Made by a program: the position numbers and the translations under genes. The notes beneath the pieces were generated by a model, which saw only the letters and a program-made list of their open reading frames with translations, made no database searches and was not told the origin of the DNA. This document shows positions 50,347 through 59,616 of a DNA stretch of 64,000 nucleotides, piece by piece. The DNA comes from Rhynchopus sp. YZ270_cl-10 (Eukaryota; Euglenozoa; Diplonemea; Diplonemida; Diplonemidae). Every line of letters starts with the position of its first letter. The stretch's first letter is position 1. The stretch covers positions 372,001-436,000 of the forward strand of contig OZ037843.1 of assembly GCA_964035575.1 (NCBI GenBank), read 5' to 3'.

Positions 50347-52962
50347 TCAGTGCAGATCCACAACGTACGGTGCATAAGCCTTCGCCTCCACATAGCCCAT
50401 AAGCTCTTCGTAAGGTGTGCGTTGGTCCTGAGCGACGCTGTCCAGCAGAGAAGACGCCTTCTCAAAGTCCTGTTTGATGATGTGCTCGAAGACCTCGTTC
50501 CACAGTGCGTGCGGGTTGTTTGAGGCAGACTCCAGCTGGTACATCCACTCCTCGTTTTCGCTGCTGCACAGACCCTTCACAGCAAACACAGTCTGCACCT
50601 TGTCACTCAACTTCTCGTACAGCACAGCACCTGCACACTGGAGCACCACCTGTCCCTCAACCTCACGTGATACGGTAAGGTCGATGACACCAGGCAGGTT
50701 CTCCTTCTTGTTCCAACGCTCAAGCACAACCACCCACGACATGGACTGCGAAAGAATCGACACCTTCTTCATCCCGTTGCAACCCATGTTCCCGACACGT
50801 GCCTCACCTGTCGTGCACCCATACGAGATCTTGTGCACATCGCCAAGTTCTGATGCTACTTCGTGTGCAGCCTTCACACAAGCAACACCGTGCGACGACT
50901 TTGGAACAAAGGCGTTGAAGGTGGCAAGCATCTTGTCGCCAGCAAACGTGTCGCACACACCCTTGTTGTGCTGCACTGCTGTCAGCATCCTCTCAATCAC
51001 ACCTGCGTGTGCGGAGAGCACCTCTGCGTCCTTGTGCCTCTTGCAGAAGGCGTGCCACGACACGACGTTCATGTGTGCCAGCGACACCTTCTTCTTCTTC
51101 ATCCCTTCCACACGCAGCAGTGCCTTCTGGTTCTGCACAACGAGGGAGCTAGAACTCGCACGCGAGCGGGACACGCCTGACAGCGACGTCGTCTCCGGTG
51201 AGGACTTTGTCTTGGATATTTCCTCCTCCTCTTTGTCACTGTCGTTGACAAGCACACTCTGCGGCATGTAGTTTCGGTACTCCACCAGGTTCGCCACCAT
51301 GGTAACAAAGCTGCGCTGCATCATCCCCACTTCACTCAGCTGCGACACTGCACGGCCCGTGTCCACAGCCTCCAGGTCCATCACAGCCACACTTGCCATC
51401 TCACTCCCAAGCTTCAGCAGAGGTGACGTGATGTAACGTGTGAACACAACAGCAATGGCAAGAAGTCCGATCACCGCAACAGCCGTCACAATCACCATCA
51501 CAGTCACCGCATCCTCCTTCTGTGCGTCTGCAGAGGACAGATCTGATGCCACCTTCGCACGGATTGCATTCGTCGACGCATCAATCGTATCCATCACAGA
51601 CGCCCGAGGCACAAGAAGGGTTGAATACCAGAAGATTGTTATGTGTTCAATTTTCGATGTGATTGTCCAGAACTCCGTGCCGTTCGAGTCAGACCACTTC
51701 AGGAAGGCGTCCTCTGTCTTCTCCACAAGGTCTTTGTAGTTCTGCGGGTGTGAAAACGCAAACCGCCCGTGCTCTGCAATCACTGAGGGGATGTGCGACG
51801 TCGCGTCTTCCATCGAGTGGTTCGTTATGTTGATGCTGTATGCAAAATCTGTCAGGACGCCAACCTGGTTCATTTGCTCTATCATCTGCAGCTCCCGTCC
51901 TCTGTTGTACGCAACAAGTGTCCCCACTGCACCAGACACACGATCGTCCTCCACCAGGTACAGCGACGTGTCCTTCGGAAGCAGCTGTGCACGCACCACT
52001 GCGGTTACCCCATGCGCAGTCACGGCGGCAACGACAGAACCAACACGCTTGCCCTGCTTGGGGTACATCGTGTACATATCTGGGTGGGTGAAGGTGTAGC
52101 TCAGCTCCCACGCCATGTGGTCCCAGCGGACCAGAGCGGGTGAGTAGACAAGCGTCTCGGCAGGGTGCAGTGGTGGCTCGTCGGCACCTAAGAATTGGAG
52201 CTCGCGTCCACGGGAGAAATAGGGATCGGAACCTGGGGGTTCGAGAAACATTACGGGATAGATGCACATTCCCTTGACCTCGCCCTTGTTGTAGTCTGGC
52301 AGGTGGTTGCACGGCTCTGAGGGGTACTTCAAGGCTCCCAGTTCGTCCACATCAGATAAGACGACCATGTCCGAGTGCCCTCGCTGCTTTGTCACCGCGT
52401 CTAACAGCTCATATACATAGAAAACCTTCGTGCCGTTCGTCGGCGCGATGCCGGACGCTGGACTGATCTCAAAGAACGAGAACCGCGAGCCCCACCCTGC
52501 GTACCCTTCCCACCTCTTCCACGGAACAGGATGCACCGCACTCCACGGGTACGCTTCGAAGCCTATGGTGCTAATCCCAGAGTCCATCCCAGCCTGAAAA
52601 GCAGACATGACTGCAGGACGCATTATTGTGCGAGAAAAGTCGGGCCCCGTGGTGACGTTTGGGTGGTGTGCCTTCGCCAGTTTGACCATAGACATCACCA
52701 ACTGTTCAGGCACCTTCAGGTACTCCTTCACTGCCGTGTCCACGTTGCCAAGAACAGAGCGCAGGTAACGTGCCGAGACCGTTTCGATGTCCGCCGTACC
52801 ACTGTCGAGACACATCCCGAAGCCCTCGTCACCTGTGTCACGTGCCTTCTCCAGAAGGTCGTCCCATGTTGACAGAGTGAAGCCACCGATGATCGCACCT
52901 GTCGACAGAATCAGCACCACACACAGCAGTATTGTCAGCGACTGGATGCCACATGCCACCAT
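50347..52962 (-). CDS. Receptor-type pseudocyclase C
   Basis: This 871-residue protein has the same layout as A and B. Its ectodomain variants include MDSGISTIGFEAYP, CNHLPDYNKGEVKG and MNQVGVLTDFAYSIN. The HAMP-to-cyclase linker is the longer form (SDKEEEEISKTKSS) shared with A, while FAGDKMLAT and the tail YVEAKAYAPYVVDLH are shared with D, and VMSMVKLAK with B. The Asn-for-Asp change in the first metal motif and the missing Asn/Arg are conserved. The upstream spacer is nearly identical to that of B. R350 and other inserts lie on its 3' side. Confidence 0.82.
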   Translation of the reverse strand: MVACGIQSLTILLCVVLILSTGAIIGGFTLSTWDDLLEKARDTGDEGFGMCLDSGTADIETVSARYLRSVLGNVDTAVKEYLKVPEQLVMSMVKLAKAHHPNVTTGPDFSRTIMRPAVMSAFQAGMDSGISTIGFEAYPWSAVHPVPWKRWEGYAGWGSRFSFFEISPASGIAPTNGTKVFYVYELLDAVTKQRGHSDMVVLSDVDELGALKYPSEPCNHLPDYNKGEVKGMCIYPVMFLEPPGSDPYFSRGRELQFLGADEPPLHPAETLVYSPALVRWDHMAWELSYTFTHPDMYTMYPKQGKRVGSVVAAVTAHGVTAVVRAQLLPKDTSLYLVEDDRVSGAVGTLVAYNRGRELQMIEQMNQVGVLTDFAYSINITNHSMEDATSHIPSVIAEHGRFAFSHPQNYKDLVEKTEDAFLKWSDSNGTEFWTITSKIEHITIFWYSTLLVPRASVMDTIDASTNAIRAKVASDLSSADAQKEDAVTVMVIVTAVAVIGLLAIAVVFTRYITSPLLKLGSEMASVAVMDLEAVDTGRAVSQLSEVGMMQRSFVTMVANLVEYRNYMPQSVLVNDSDKEEEEISKTKSSPETTSLSGVSRSRASSSSLVVQNQKALLRVEGMKKKKVSLAHMNVVSWHAFCKRHKDAEVLSAHAGVIERMLTAVQHNKGVCDTFAGDKMLATFNAFVPKSSHGVACVKAAHEVASELGDVHKISYGCTTGEARVGNMGCNGMKKVSILSQSMSWVVVLERWNKKENLPGVIDLTVSREVEGQVVLQCAGAVLYEKLSDKVQTVFAVKGLCSSENEEWMYQLESASNNPHALWNEVFEHIIKQDFEKASSLLDSVAQDQRTPYEELMGYVEAKAYAPYVVDLH

Positions 52963-53826
52963 TGTTCTGTGTACAGAAAGGGGAGAGAGTATCTGAGGAT
53001 GTGTGGTGTGGTGGATACCTTGTGAGGGTAACTCTTGTGCAGAACATAGCTATTGTGTGGTGTGGGGCGGGGGTAGCAGGTCCTACCCCATAGAAAAATT
53101 TATCCATTTTTTTTTCTTTAAATTTTACTGTGAACTCTGTTCCAGGGTGTTTGCTTTGTTGTTGTTTTGTTTTGTCCCGATATAGACCAGTGCATAACAC
53201 CTTGTTGCCTTCTCTGACTCCATGAATGGAACGGGATTCCAGAATACCGGGGCGGCTGCCCTGCTTACCGGTGCGTTGCTGGCTTGTGACGCAAATAAAA
53301 ATAAAGGTAAAAATAAAATCAATCTGGGGGCTTATGCGTTGAGCGCATCTGACTCAAAACGCACGTCGTTAAACAGCAGGGTGGGTCTGCGGGGAGCTCC
53401 ACCAGCTGGGACGCATCGGTCGGGTCTAACACCGCCGGTCGGTCGACGTATACTTCCTAACCGGTGCGTTGCTGGCTTCGTAAAAGTGGAAAAAAAAATT
53501 TGACATTCGAGAATAGAGGGGTCTTATGCAGCGACGGCCCTGTAGGTCGCGTGCACTCTGTATTCGGCAGGGTGTTAAGCCACGTCAGGGCCGTCGCTGC
53601 ATGGGGTCCGCGGGGATGCGGAACCTACATTTTTTCTCTAGTTCACGTAGGAAACTTCAAATCAGACGCGGCACCGTGGGTGGGTGCCTGCGTGTCTGGG
53701 GCTGGTTATTTTTCACGTACACGTACACGTACACGTACACGTACACGTACACAGTGCACTTCTTTGTACGTGTTGTCGCGTCATTGGAGTGTTCTGAACC
53801 GCCCAGAGAGAGAGGTCTGGCCACTC
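52963..53826. repeat. Upstream spacer of gene C, duplicate of 41,072-41,910
   Basis: Same content as the B spacer, including the perfect 17-bp inverted repeat (53,526-53,542 and 53,586-53,602). A CGTACA microsatellite is longer here (five to six units against two). After GGTCTGGCCACTC the two copies diverge, which marks the duplication edge. Confidence 0.8.
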
Positions 53827-54021
53827 CAAAAAAAAAAAAAAAAAAAAAAAATGAACGTATTGAAAAGACAATGAACACAAAACAGTGTGGTGTAATGAAT
53901 AGAGATGACGGGGGGGTGTCCTGTGAGCGGGGCCAAGTGCGCACCTCAAATGACAGCTCGCAGAACACAACGAGAGTGAGAAAAAGTGATGTGGCAAAGA
54001 AAAAAATAAATTGTGCCGTGC

Positions 54022-54842
54022 CAGGGTTCTATACAGCATTCCGCCCAAGAGGGGCTGGCTCGGTCAGAATCGGTTTGACTCGGTCAGCCCAAAAAAAAAA
54101 TTTCCCCCCTCCACAGGGGATTATATAGGTTTTGGGGTTTTTCGCTGAAACTCGGTCGAGCCCGGGTCCCCAACCCAGCTCAAGTTGGGGGCCTCCGGCG
54201 GAATGTGAGAATTCCTCGGTTATCCAACTGCGGAGTTCGGCACTTCATTGAAGCAATTCGTGCACCAGGCACAAGTGGTACACGAATTGTCTGTAGCCTC
54301 AGTACATTTATAACAAAGAAAGGGCGGTCACGGCACCCAAAGCGAAGCCACGGTACGCAACATTTCTAAAAAAAAGTTGACATAAAACGGCACTGTCGCT
54401 GGTAATTGTGGTCAGCTTCCGTAATTTTACTCCCCTGTTTTTCTAAAACGAAAGTTTCTGGTGAAGCCACGGTACGCAACATTTCTAAAAATTGCGCTTA
54501 AAATTGCACATTTTTACTGCAAAAGTATATCATGGGAAGGGTGGGTTGCAATCTTGCGCCGCAGGCGCACGGTACGCTACTTTTATTATTTCGCCATGCT
54601 GCATGCTTCCTTTTCCTTCGGCGTTTGACCAATTGAGTCGCGTTTTGGCTGTGACGGGGTCACTTTGTTCATGAGGCCATTTCTGGTCACTCTCAGAGGC
54701 TCGTGTGAGGTACCAAAATTTCCACCCCAAGATTTGGAAAAAAAATCTGAGATTTATAAAAAAAAAAAAAAAAAAACGGCTGACCGAGTCAACGTCTGAC
54801 TCGGTCAGACCGACCGAGTGACCGGACCTGTATAGAACCCTG
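54022..54842. mobile_element. CAGGG-ended MITE, 821 bp
   Basis: Ends CAGGGTTCTATACAG and complement, extended by GACTCGGTCAGCC near both ends. CCGTGC flanks both sides as a 6-bp duplication. The paralogous spacer at 47,288-47,310 is uninterrupted, so the boundaries are firm. The interior contains 54,310-54,660, an inverted relative of 45,575-45,815 with GCGCCGCAGGCGCACGGTAC. No transposase. Probably a non-autonomous hAT relative. Confidence 0.85.
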
Positions 54843-55265
54843 CCGTGCGCCTGCATCAACATATTATCTCGCTGTGCAGCACCCCACCCTCAGAGTCAGA
54901 GGTGTGTGCACTGGCTACAGTAAGACGTCTTGTTCCAGGGAGTAGTGACTGTAAAGCCACTTCACACAAACAACACAAAAAATATCAGATGCTAGTGTGG
55001 CAGAGACTGGCAGACTTTTCAACTCTTTGAAAATGAATTGGACTCTGTCAGACGTTTTTCTCTCGCCAAACTTACTATTTATGAAGAAGACAACAAAACT
55101 CTTGAGAGCAGGACACCCTGCAGAGCGTCACCATAGTGCCACAGCCGTGCGGAACTGTGGCTGCGGAACGCTCTCGGAGTGACACTGCGTCACTCACACT
55201 ACCCTGCAGGGTGCACAACGTGTTCTACCCATTTTCTACAGAATAATAATTACACGCTCCTGCGC
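54843..55265. repeat. Shared 3' flank of the receptor unit (copy D)
   Basis: Closely matches 47,296-47,720 (CATCAACATATTATCTCGC, GGCTACAGTAAGACGTC, GAGTGACACTGCGTCACTC) apart from small deletions. It is then interrupted by the element starting at 55,266. The gene-proximal part resumes at 56,812. Confidence 0.75.
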
Positions 55266-56717
55266 ACTATTTCATACAATGCAACGAGGCCGGGTACGCC
55301 TGAAAATACTCAGGTCTGGAAAATATATCTGAGGCGTGCCTGAGGCGTAGTCGGGATTAGTTACGTTTAAGAACGCCTCAGGCACGCCTCAGTATATATC
55401 AACGCATACTTGCGTTTCAGGCACCTGGTGTGGATTTTTCCCCCGCAAAAAGGGCCTCTGATGCATTTCCAGAGCGATCTGAAAAAATTACGGGGTTGGA
55501 CAATTTTTTTTAGCAAAAAATGCGTGACTTTAAGTTTGTACCAAAATCAGGGGCAAGTAAACCCGGTTTCATATTTCTGCTGATATAAAAAATTATTACG
55601 CACAGGTCACCACGTTTCTAAGGCATGCCATGTATTTCCCCCGCCCTGAAATGTGCTGAAATAAACTTTCAGTGTACTGCTGAGAAAATTGCGGGGTCGC
55701 AAGATATTTTTAGTGGATTTTATTTTTCCTTCCTTCAAAACTACACACACAACGCTTTTTTGGTTTTTTGGGAGACACACAAGGTGCCAGGTTCTATGAT
55801 AAGCACGGAACCACCCTGCACCTGTTTGTCATATTGTTTCCCGTGCAATACATGGAGAAACGTTTCGCACTCGAAACAAGGGACTCGCAAGGGACGTTTC
55901 GCACTCGAAACAAAGCTTTTTGATAAAAATTAGCGAAATACAAAAACCAGCGCGTGTGGAAGAAAAAAGGAGAGGAAAATATTTTTTCTGATTCAAAGTG
56001 GTGTTTACGTTTTGGGTACGGGGCGGAGAATAAAATCTGTTCGATAAAAGAAACGCGAGCTTATTGTTTTATCTTGTTCAAAAATATCATGGTTACTGCT
56101 TACAGTAAACTACCTCCTAAAAAGAGGCTTCGCAGAAGATGAGTCATACCTCGGGTATGTATAAAAAAGGCCATTGGCCATCCCATAGTTGTACTTAAAA
56201 TAGAGCTGTGGTCTGTGGATGAAGGAGGCCTGTGTATGATTTTGGGATCTCGATGGGATCTCTCTAGTGTTAGAGGATCCAGCCTTGTATGAGCCTCTTC
56301 CATCTTGCATCAAGTTGGGCCCCGAAGGAACCCAGTCGAAAAGCACCCCCGAGATTTGTTTCCAATGATTCTTGAACCAATGAAATACCAGAATGTACCA
56401 CCAAAAATATATATCATCAGCACCAAAGCTTAGCGAACCCTTTTCATTTTTTCGACTCGCTCGGCCCACAGTCACATTTTTCATCGTGCGATCCCGCATT
56501 TAAAAGATTTTGCTACCTCTGAATCGAAAACCACAAAATTTGGGGGGAAATACTTTTTTGTTCCTGACCAAAATGCTGGTAAGAATTATAAATATACTCA
56601 GGCGTGCCTGAGGCGTACTTAAACGAAACCAATCCCGAGTACGCCTCAGGCACGCCTGAGTATTTATTTTCAGGCCTTGGCGAGGCCGACTCGGCCTCGT
56701 TGCATTGTATGAATAGT
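55266..56717. mobile_element. Inverted-end element containing R350 and a short ORF
   Basis: Ends ACTATTTCATACAATGCAAC at the left and the complement (GTTGCATTGTATGAATAGT) at the right. Subterminal inverted blocks GAGGCGTGCCTGAGGCGTA recur near both ends. R350 (55,717-56,079) is nested inside. A 129-codon frame at 56,110-56,499 on the minus strand shares its last ~67 codons with the copy at 47,737-47,955. I do not recognise the protein or the element's superfamily. Confidence 0.65.
55717..56079 (+). repeat. R350 repeat, copy 3, with an empty site elsewhere
   Basis: Inserted between TTTTTAGTGG and AAAAATATCATGG. The inverted paralogue at about 47,985-47,998 joins these directly, so the repeat's ends can be read: start ATTTTATTTTTCC, end TATCTTGTTC, with target duplication of at most one base. 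A 24-bp internal duplication (ACGTTTCGCACTCGAAAC) is specific to this copy. Confidence 0.75.
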
Positions 56718-57006
56718 ATTAAATACGTAATTGTACCCTGTCCGAAAATTGTGGTTTTCAAATCGCGCGCCTGGAACAGGATTTTGTGAAGAGTAGTAAT
56801 AGTATCTCAACAAAACTACAAAAAGAAGAACAAATTCTGAGCCAGCTATAATTCCACCCAAAACAATACAACAACAAGATGTGCATCCGAGGTGTGCACT
56901 GGTGCACCGCTTCATACCGAAGGGGCAAGACGAAACACACACGACATAAAAAAAAGTTGAAATGAATGTGACAATATTACGCTGCACAGAACAATGAAAC
57001 ACAAAC

Positions 57007-59616
57007 TCAGTGCAGATCCACAACGTACGGTGCATAAGCCTTCGCCTCCACATAGCCCATAAGCTCTTCGTAAGGTGTGCGTTGGTCCTGAGCGACGCTG
57101 TCCAGCAGAGAAGACGCCTTCTCAAAGTCCTGTTTGATGATGTGCTCGAAGACCTCGTTCCACAGTGCGTGCGGGTTGTTTGAGGCAGACTCCAGCTGGT
57201 ACATCCACTCCTCGTTTTCGCTGCTGCACAGACCCTTCACAGCAAACACAGTCTGCACCTTGTCACTCAACTTCTCGTACAGCACAGCACCTGCACAACG
57301 GAGCACCACCTGTCCCTCAGCCTCACGTGACACGGTAAGGTCGATGACACCAGGCAGGTTGTGCTTCTTGTTCCAACGCTCAAGCACAACCACCCACGAC
57401 ATGGACTGCGAAAGAATCGACACCTTCTTCATCCCGTTGCAACCCATGTTCCCGACACGTGCTTCACCTGTCGTGCATCCATACGAGATCTTGTGCACAT
57501 CGCCAAGTTCTGATGCTACTTCGTGTGCAGCCTTCACACAGGCAACACCGTGCGACGACTTCGGAACAAAGGCGTTGAAGGTGGCAAGCATCTTGTCGCC
57601 AGCAAACGTGTCGCACACACCCTTGTTGTGCTGCACTGCTGTCAGCATCCTCTCAATCACACCTGCGTGTGCGGAGAGCACCTCTGCGTCCTTGTGCCTC
57701 TTGCAGAAGGCGTGCCACGACACGACGTTCATGTGTGCCAGCGACACCTTCTTCTTCTTCATCCCTTCCACACGCAGCAGTGCCTTCTGGTTCTGCACAA
57801 CGACGGAGCTAGAACTCGCACGCGAGCGGGACACGCCTGACAGCGACGTCGTCTCCGGTGAGGACTTTGTCATGGATATTTCCTCTTTGTCACTGTCGTT
57901 GACAAGCACACTCTGCGGCATGTAGTTCCGGTACTCCACCAGGTTCGCCACCATGGTAACAAAGCTGCGCTGCATCACCCCCACTTCACTCAGCTGCGAC
58001 ACTGCACGGCCCGTGTCCACAGCCTCCAGGTCCATCACAGCCACACTTGCCATCTCACTCCCAAGCTTCAGCAGAGGTGACGTGATGTAACGTGTGAACA
58101 CAACAGCAATGGCAAGAAGTCCGATGACCGCAACAGCCGTCACAATCACCATCACAGTCACCGCATCCTCCTTCTGTGCGTCTGCAGAGGACAGATCTGA
58201 TGCCACCTTCGCACGGATTGCATTCGTCGACGCATCAACCGAGTCCATCACAGACGCCCGAGGCACAAGAAGGGTTGAATACCAGAAGATTGTTATGTGT
58301 TCGATTTTCGATGTGATTGTCCAGAACTCCGTGCCGTTCGAGTCAGACCACTTCAGGAAGGAGTCCTCTGTCTTCTCCACAAGGTCTTTGTAGTTCTGCG
58401 GGTGTGAAAACGCAAACCGCCCGTGCTCTGCAATCACTGAGGGGATGTGCGACGTCGCGTCTTCCATCGAGTGGTTCGTTATGTTGATGCTGTGTGCAAC
58501 TTCCACGTAGGCACCCACGTCTCTCAGGGTTCTCACGTGCGTCACGTGCCGTCCTCTGTTGTACGCCACAACTGTCCCCACTGATCCAGATGCACGGTCG
58601 TCATCCACCAGGTACAACGACGTGCCGGTCGGGAGCAGCTGTGCACGCACCACATCAGACACCCCTTTCGCAGTCACGGTGGCAACCACTGAACCCACAC
58701 GTTTGCCCTGCTTGGGGTGCATCGTGTACATATCTGGGTGGGTATAGGTGTAGCTCAGCTCCCAGGACATGTAGTCCCACTGCACCTGCATGCTGGAAAA
58801 AACAAGCGTGTCCACAGGGTTCAGTGGTGGATCATCGGCACCCAGGTACCACATCTGTCTCCCACGTTGGGCAACCATCGGGTCGCCCACGGGTTCGACA
58901 ATAGAGATGGGGTATATGCACAGTCCAAGCAACTCGCCTTTGTTCTGGTCAAGTTGCGGGTTGCACGGCTGTGAGGGGTTTCTGATGTCACCCAGCTTGT
59001 TGCTTTCTGTGAGGACAGCATAGTCGGAAAGTCCCTCTGCCAGCGTCACGTGGTCACGTGTAGAATACAGCGCGATAAATCTGGTGTCATTTGCCGCTAG
59101 GGGAGCGCTCCCATCATACAGTGTCCTATATCCAAGCCGCGAGCCCCACCCTGCGAACCCGTCACCCCTCTTCCACGGAACAGGATGTGCCGCACACCAC
59201 GGGTACGCTTCATGACCGAACTGTAGAATTCCAGACGCCTTCCCAGCCATATAGGCAGACATAACAGCAGGACGCAAATGGGAAGCTGCAAAGGCAGGGT
59301 TCGTGCTCACGTTTGGGTGGTGTGCCTTCGCCAAGTTGACAAGAGATATCACCAACTGCTCAGGCACCTTCAGGTACTCCTTCACTTCCGTGTCCACGTT
59401 GCCAAGGACTGAGCGCAGGTAGCGTGCCGAGACCGTTTCAATGTCCGCCGTACCACTGTCGAGACACATCCCGAAGCCCTCGTCACCTGTGTCACGTGCC
59501 TTCTCCAGAAGGTCGTCCCATGTTGACAGAGTGAAGCCACCGATGATCGCACCTGTCGACAGAATCAGCACCACACACAGCAGTATTGTCAGCGACTGGA
59601 TGCCACATGCCACCAT
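57007..59616 (-). CDS. Receptor-type pseudocyclase D with strongly divergent ectodomain
   Basis: This 869-residue protein is identical in layout to A-C, and nearly identical to them in residues 1-100 and after about 375. Between these limits it is a different version: NPAFAASHLRPAVMSAYMAG, GILQFGHEAYPWCAAHP, TRFIALYSTRDHVTLAEG, GDPMVAQRGRQMWYLGADD and LRDVGAYVEVAHSIN. Framework residues (PVPWKR, FAGWGSR, HPDMY, QGKRVGSV, VVRAQLLP) are kept, so the fold is probably the same with a changed binding surface. The cytosolic part has the same Asn for the first metal Asp and lacks the catalytic Asn/Arg. It lies 200 bp downstream of the end of E homology on the same strand. Confidence 0.82.
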   Translation of the reverse strand: MVACGIQSLTILLCVVLILSTGAIIGGFTLSTWDDLLEKARDTGDEGFGMCLDSGTADIETVSARYLRSVLGNVDTEVKEYLKVPEQLVISLVNLAKAHHPNVSTNPAFAASHLRPAVMSAYMAGKASGILQFGHEAYPWCAAHPVPWKRGDGFAGWGSRLGYRTLYDGSAPLAANDTRFIALYSTRDHVTLAEGLSDYAVLTESNKLGDIRNPSQPCNPQLDQNKGELLGLCIYPISIVEPVGDPMVAQRGRQMWYLGADDPPLNPVDTLVFSSMQVQWDYMSWELSYTYTHPDMYTMHPKQGKRVGSVVATVTAKGVSDVVRAQLLPTGTSLYLVDDDRASGSVGTVVAYNRGRHVTHVRTLRDVGAYVEVAHSINITNHSMEDATSHIPSVIAEHGRFAFSHPQNYKDLVEKTEDSFLKWSDSNGTEFWTITSKIEHITIFWYSTLLVPRASVMDSVDASTNAIRAKVASDLSSADAQKEDAVTVMVIVTAVAVIGLLAIAVVFTRYITSPLLKLGSEMASVAVMDLEAVDTGRAVSQLSEVGVMQRSFVTMVANLVEYRNYMPQSVLVNDSDKEEISMTKSSPETTSLSGVSRSRASSSSVVVQNQKALLRVEGMKKKKVSLAHMNVVSWHAFCKRHKDAEVLSAHAGVIERMLTAVQHNKGVCDTFAGDKMLATFNAFVPKSSHGVACVKAAHEVASELGDVHKISYGCTTGEARVGNMGCNGMKKVSILSQSMSWVVVLERWNKKHNLPGVIDLTVSREAEGQVVLRCAGAVLYEKLSDKVQTVFAVKGLCSSENEEWMYQLESASNNPHALWNEVFEHIIKQDFEKASSLLDSVAQDQRTPYEELMGYVEAKAYAPYVVDLH

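Noticed and set aside
56110-56499. 129-codon frame considered as a remnant of a small viral coat protein
   Set aside because: The Arg/Tyr/Phe-rich end is suggestive only by composition; no motif supports it and I cannot search, so it is left as an unassigned element ORF.
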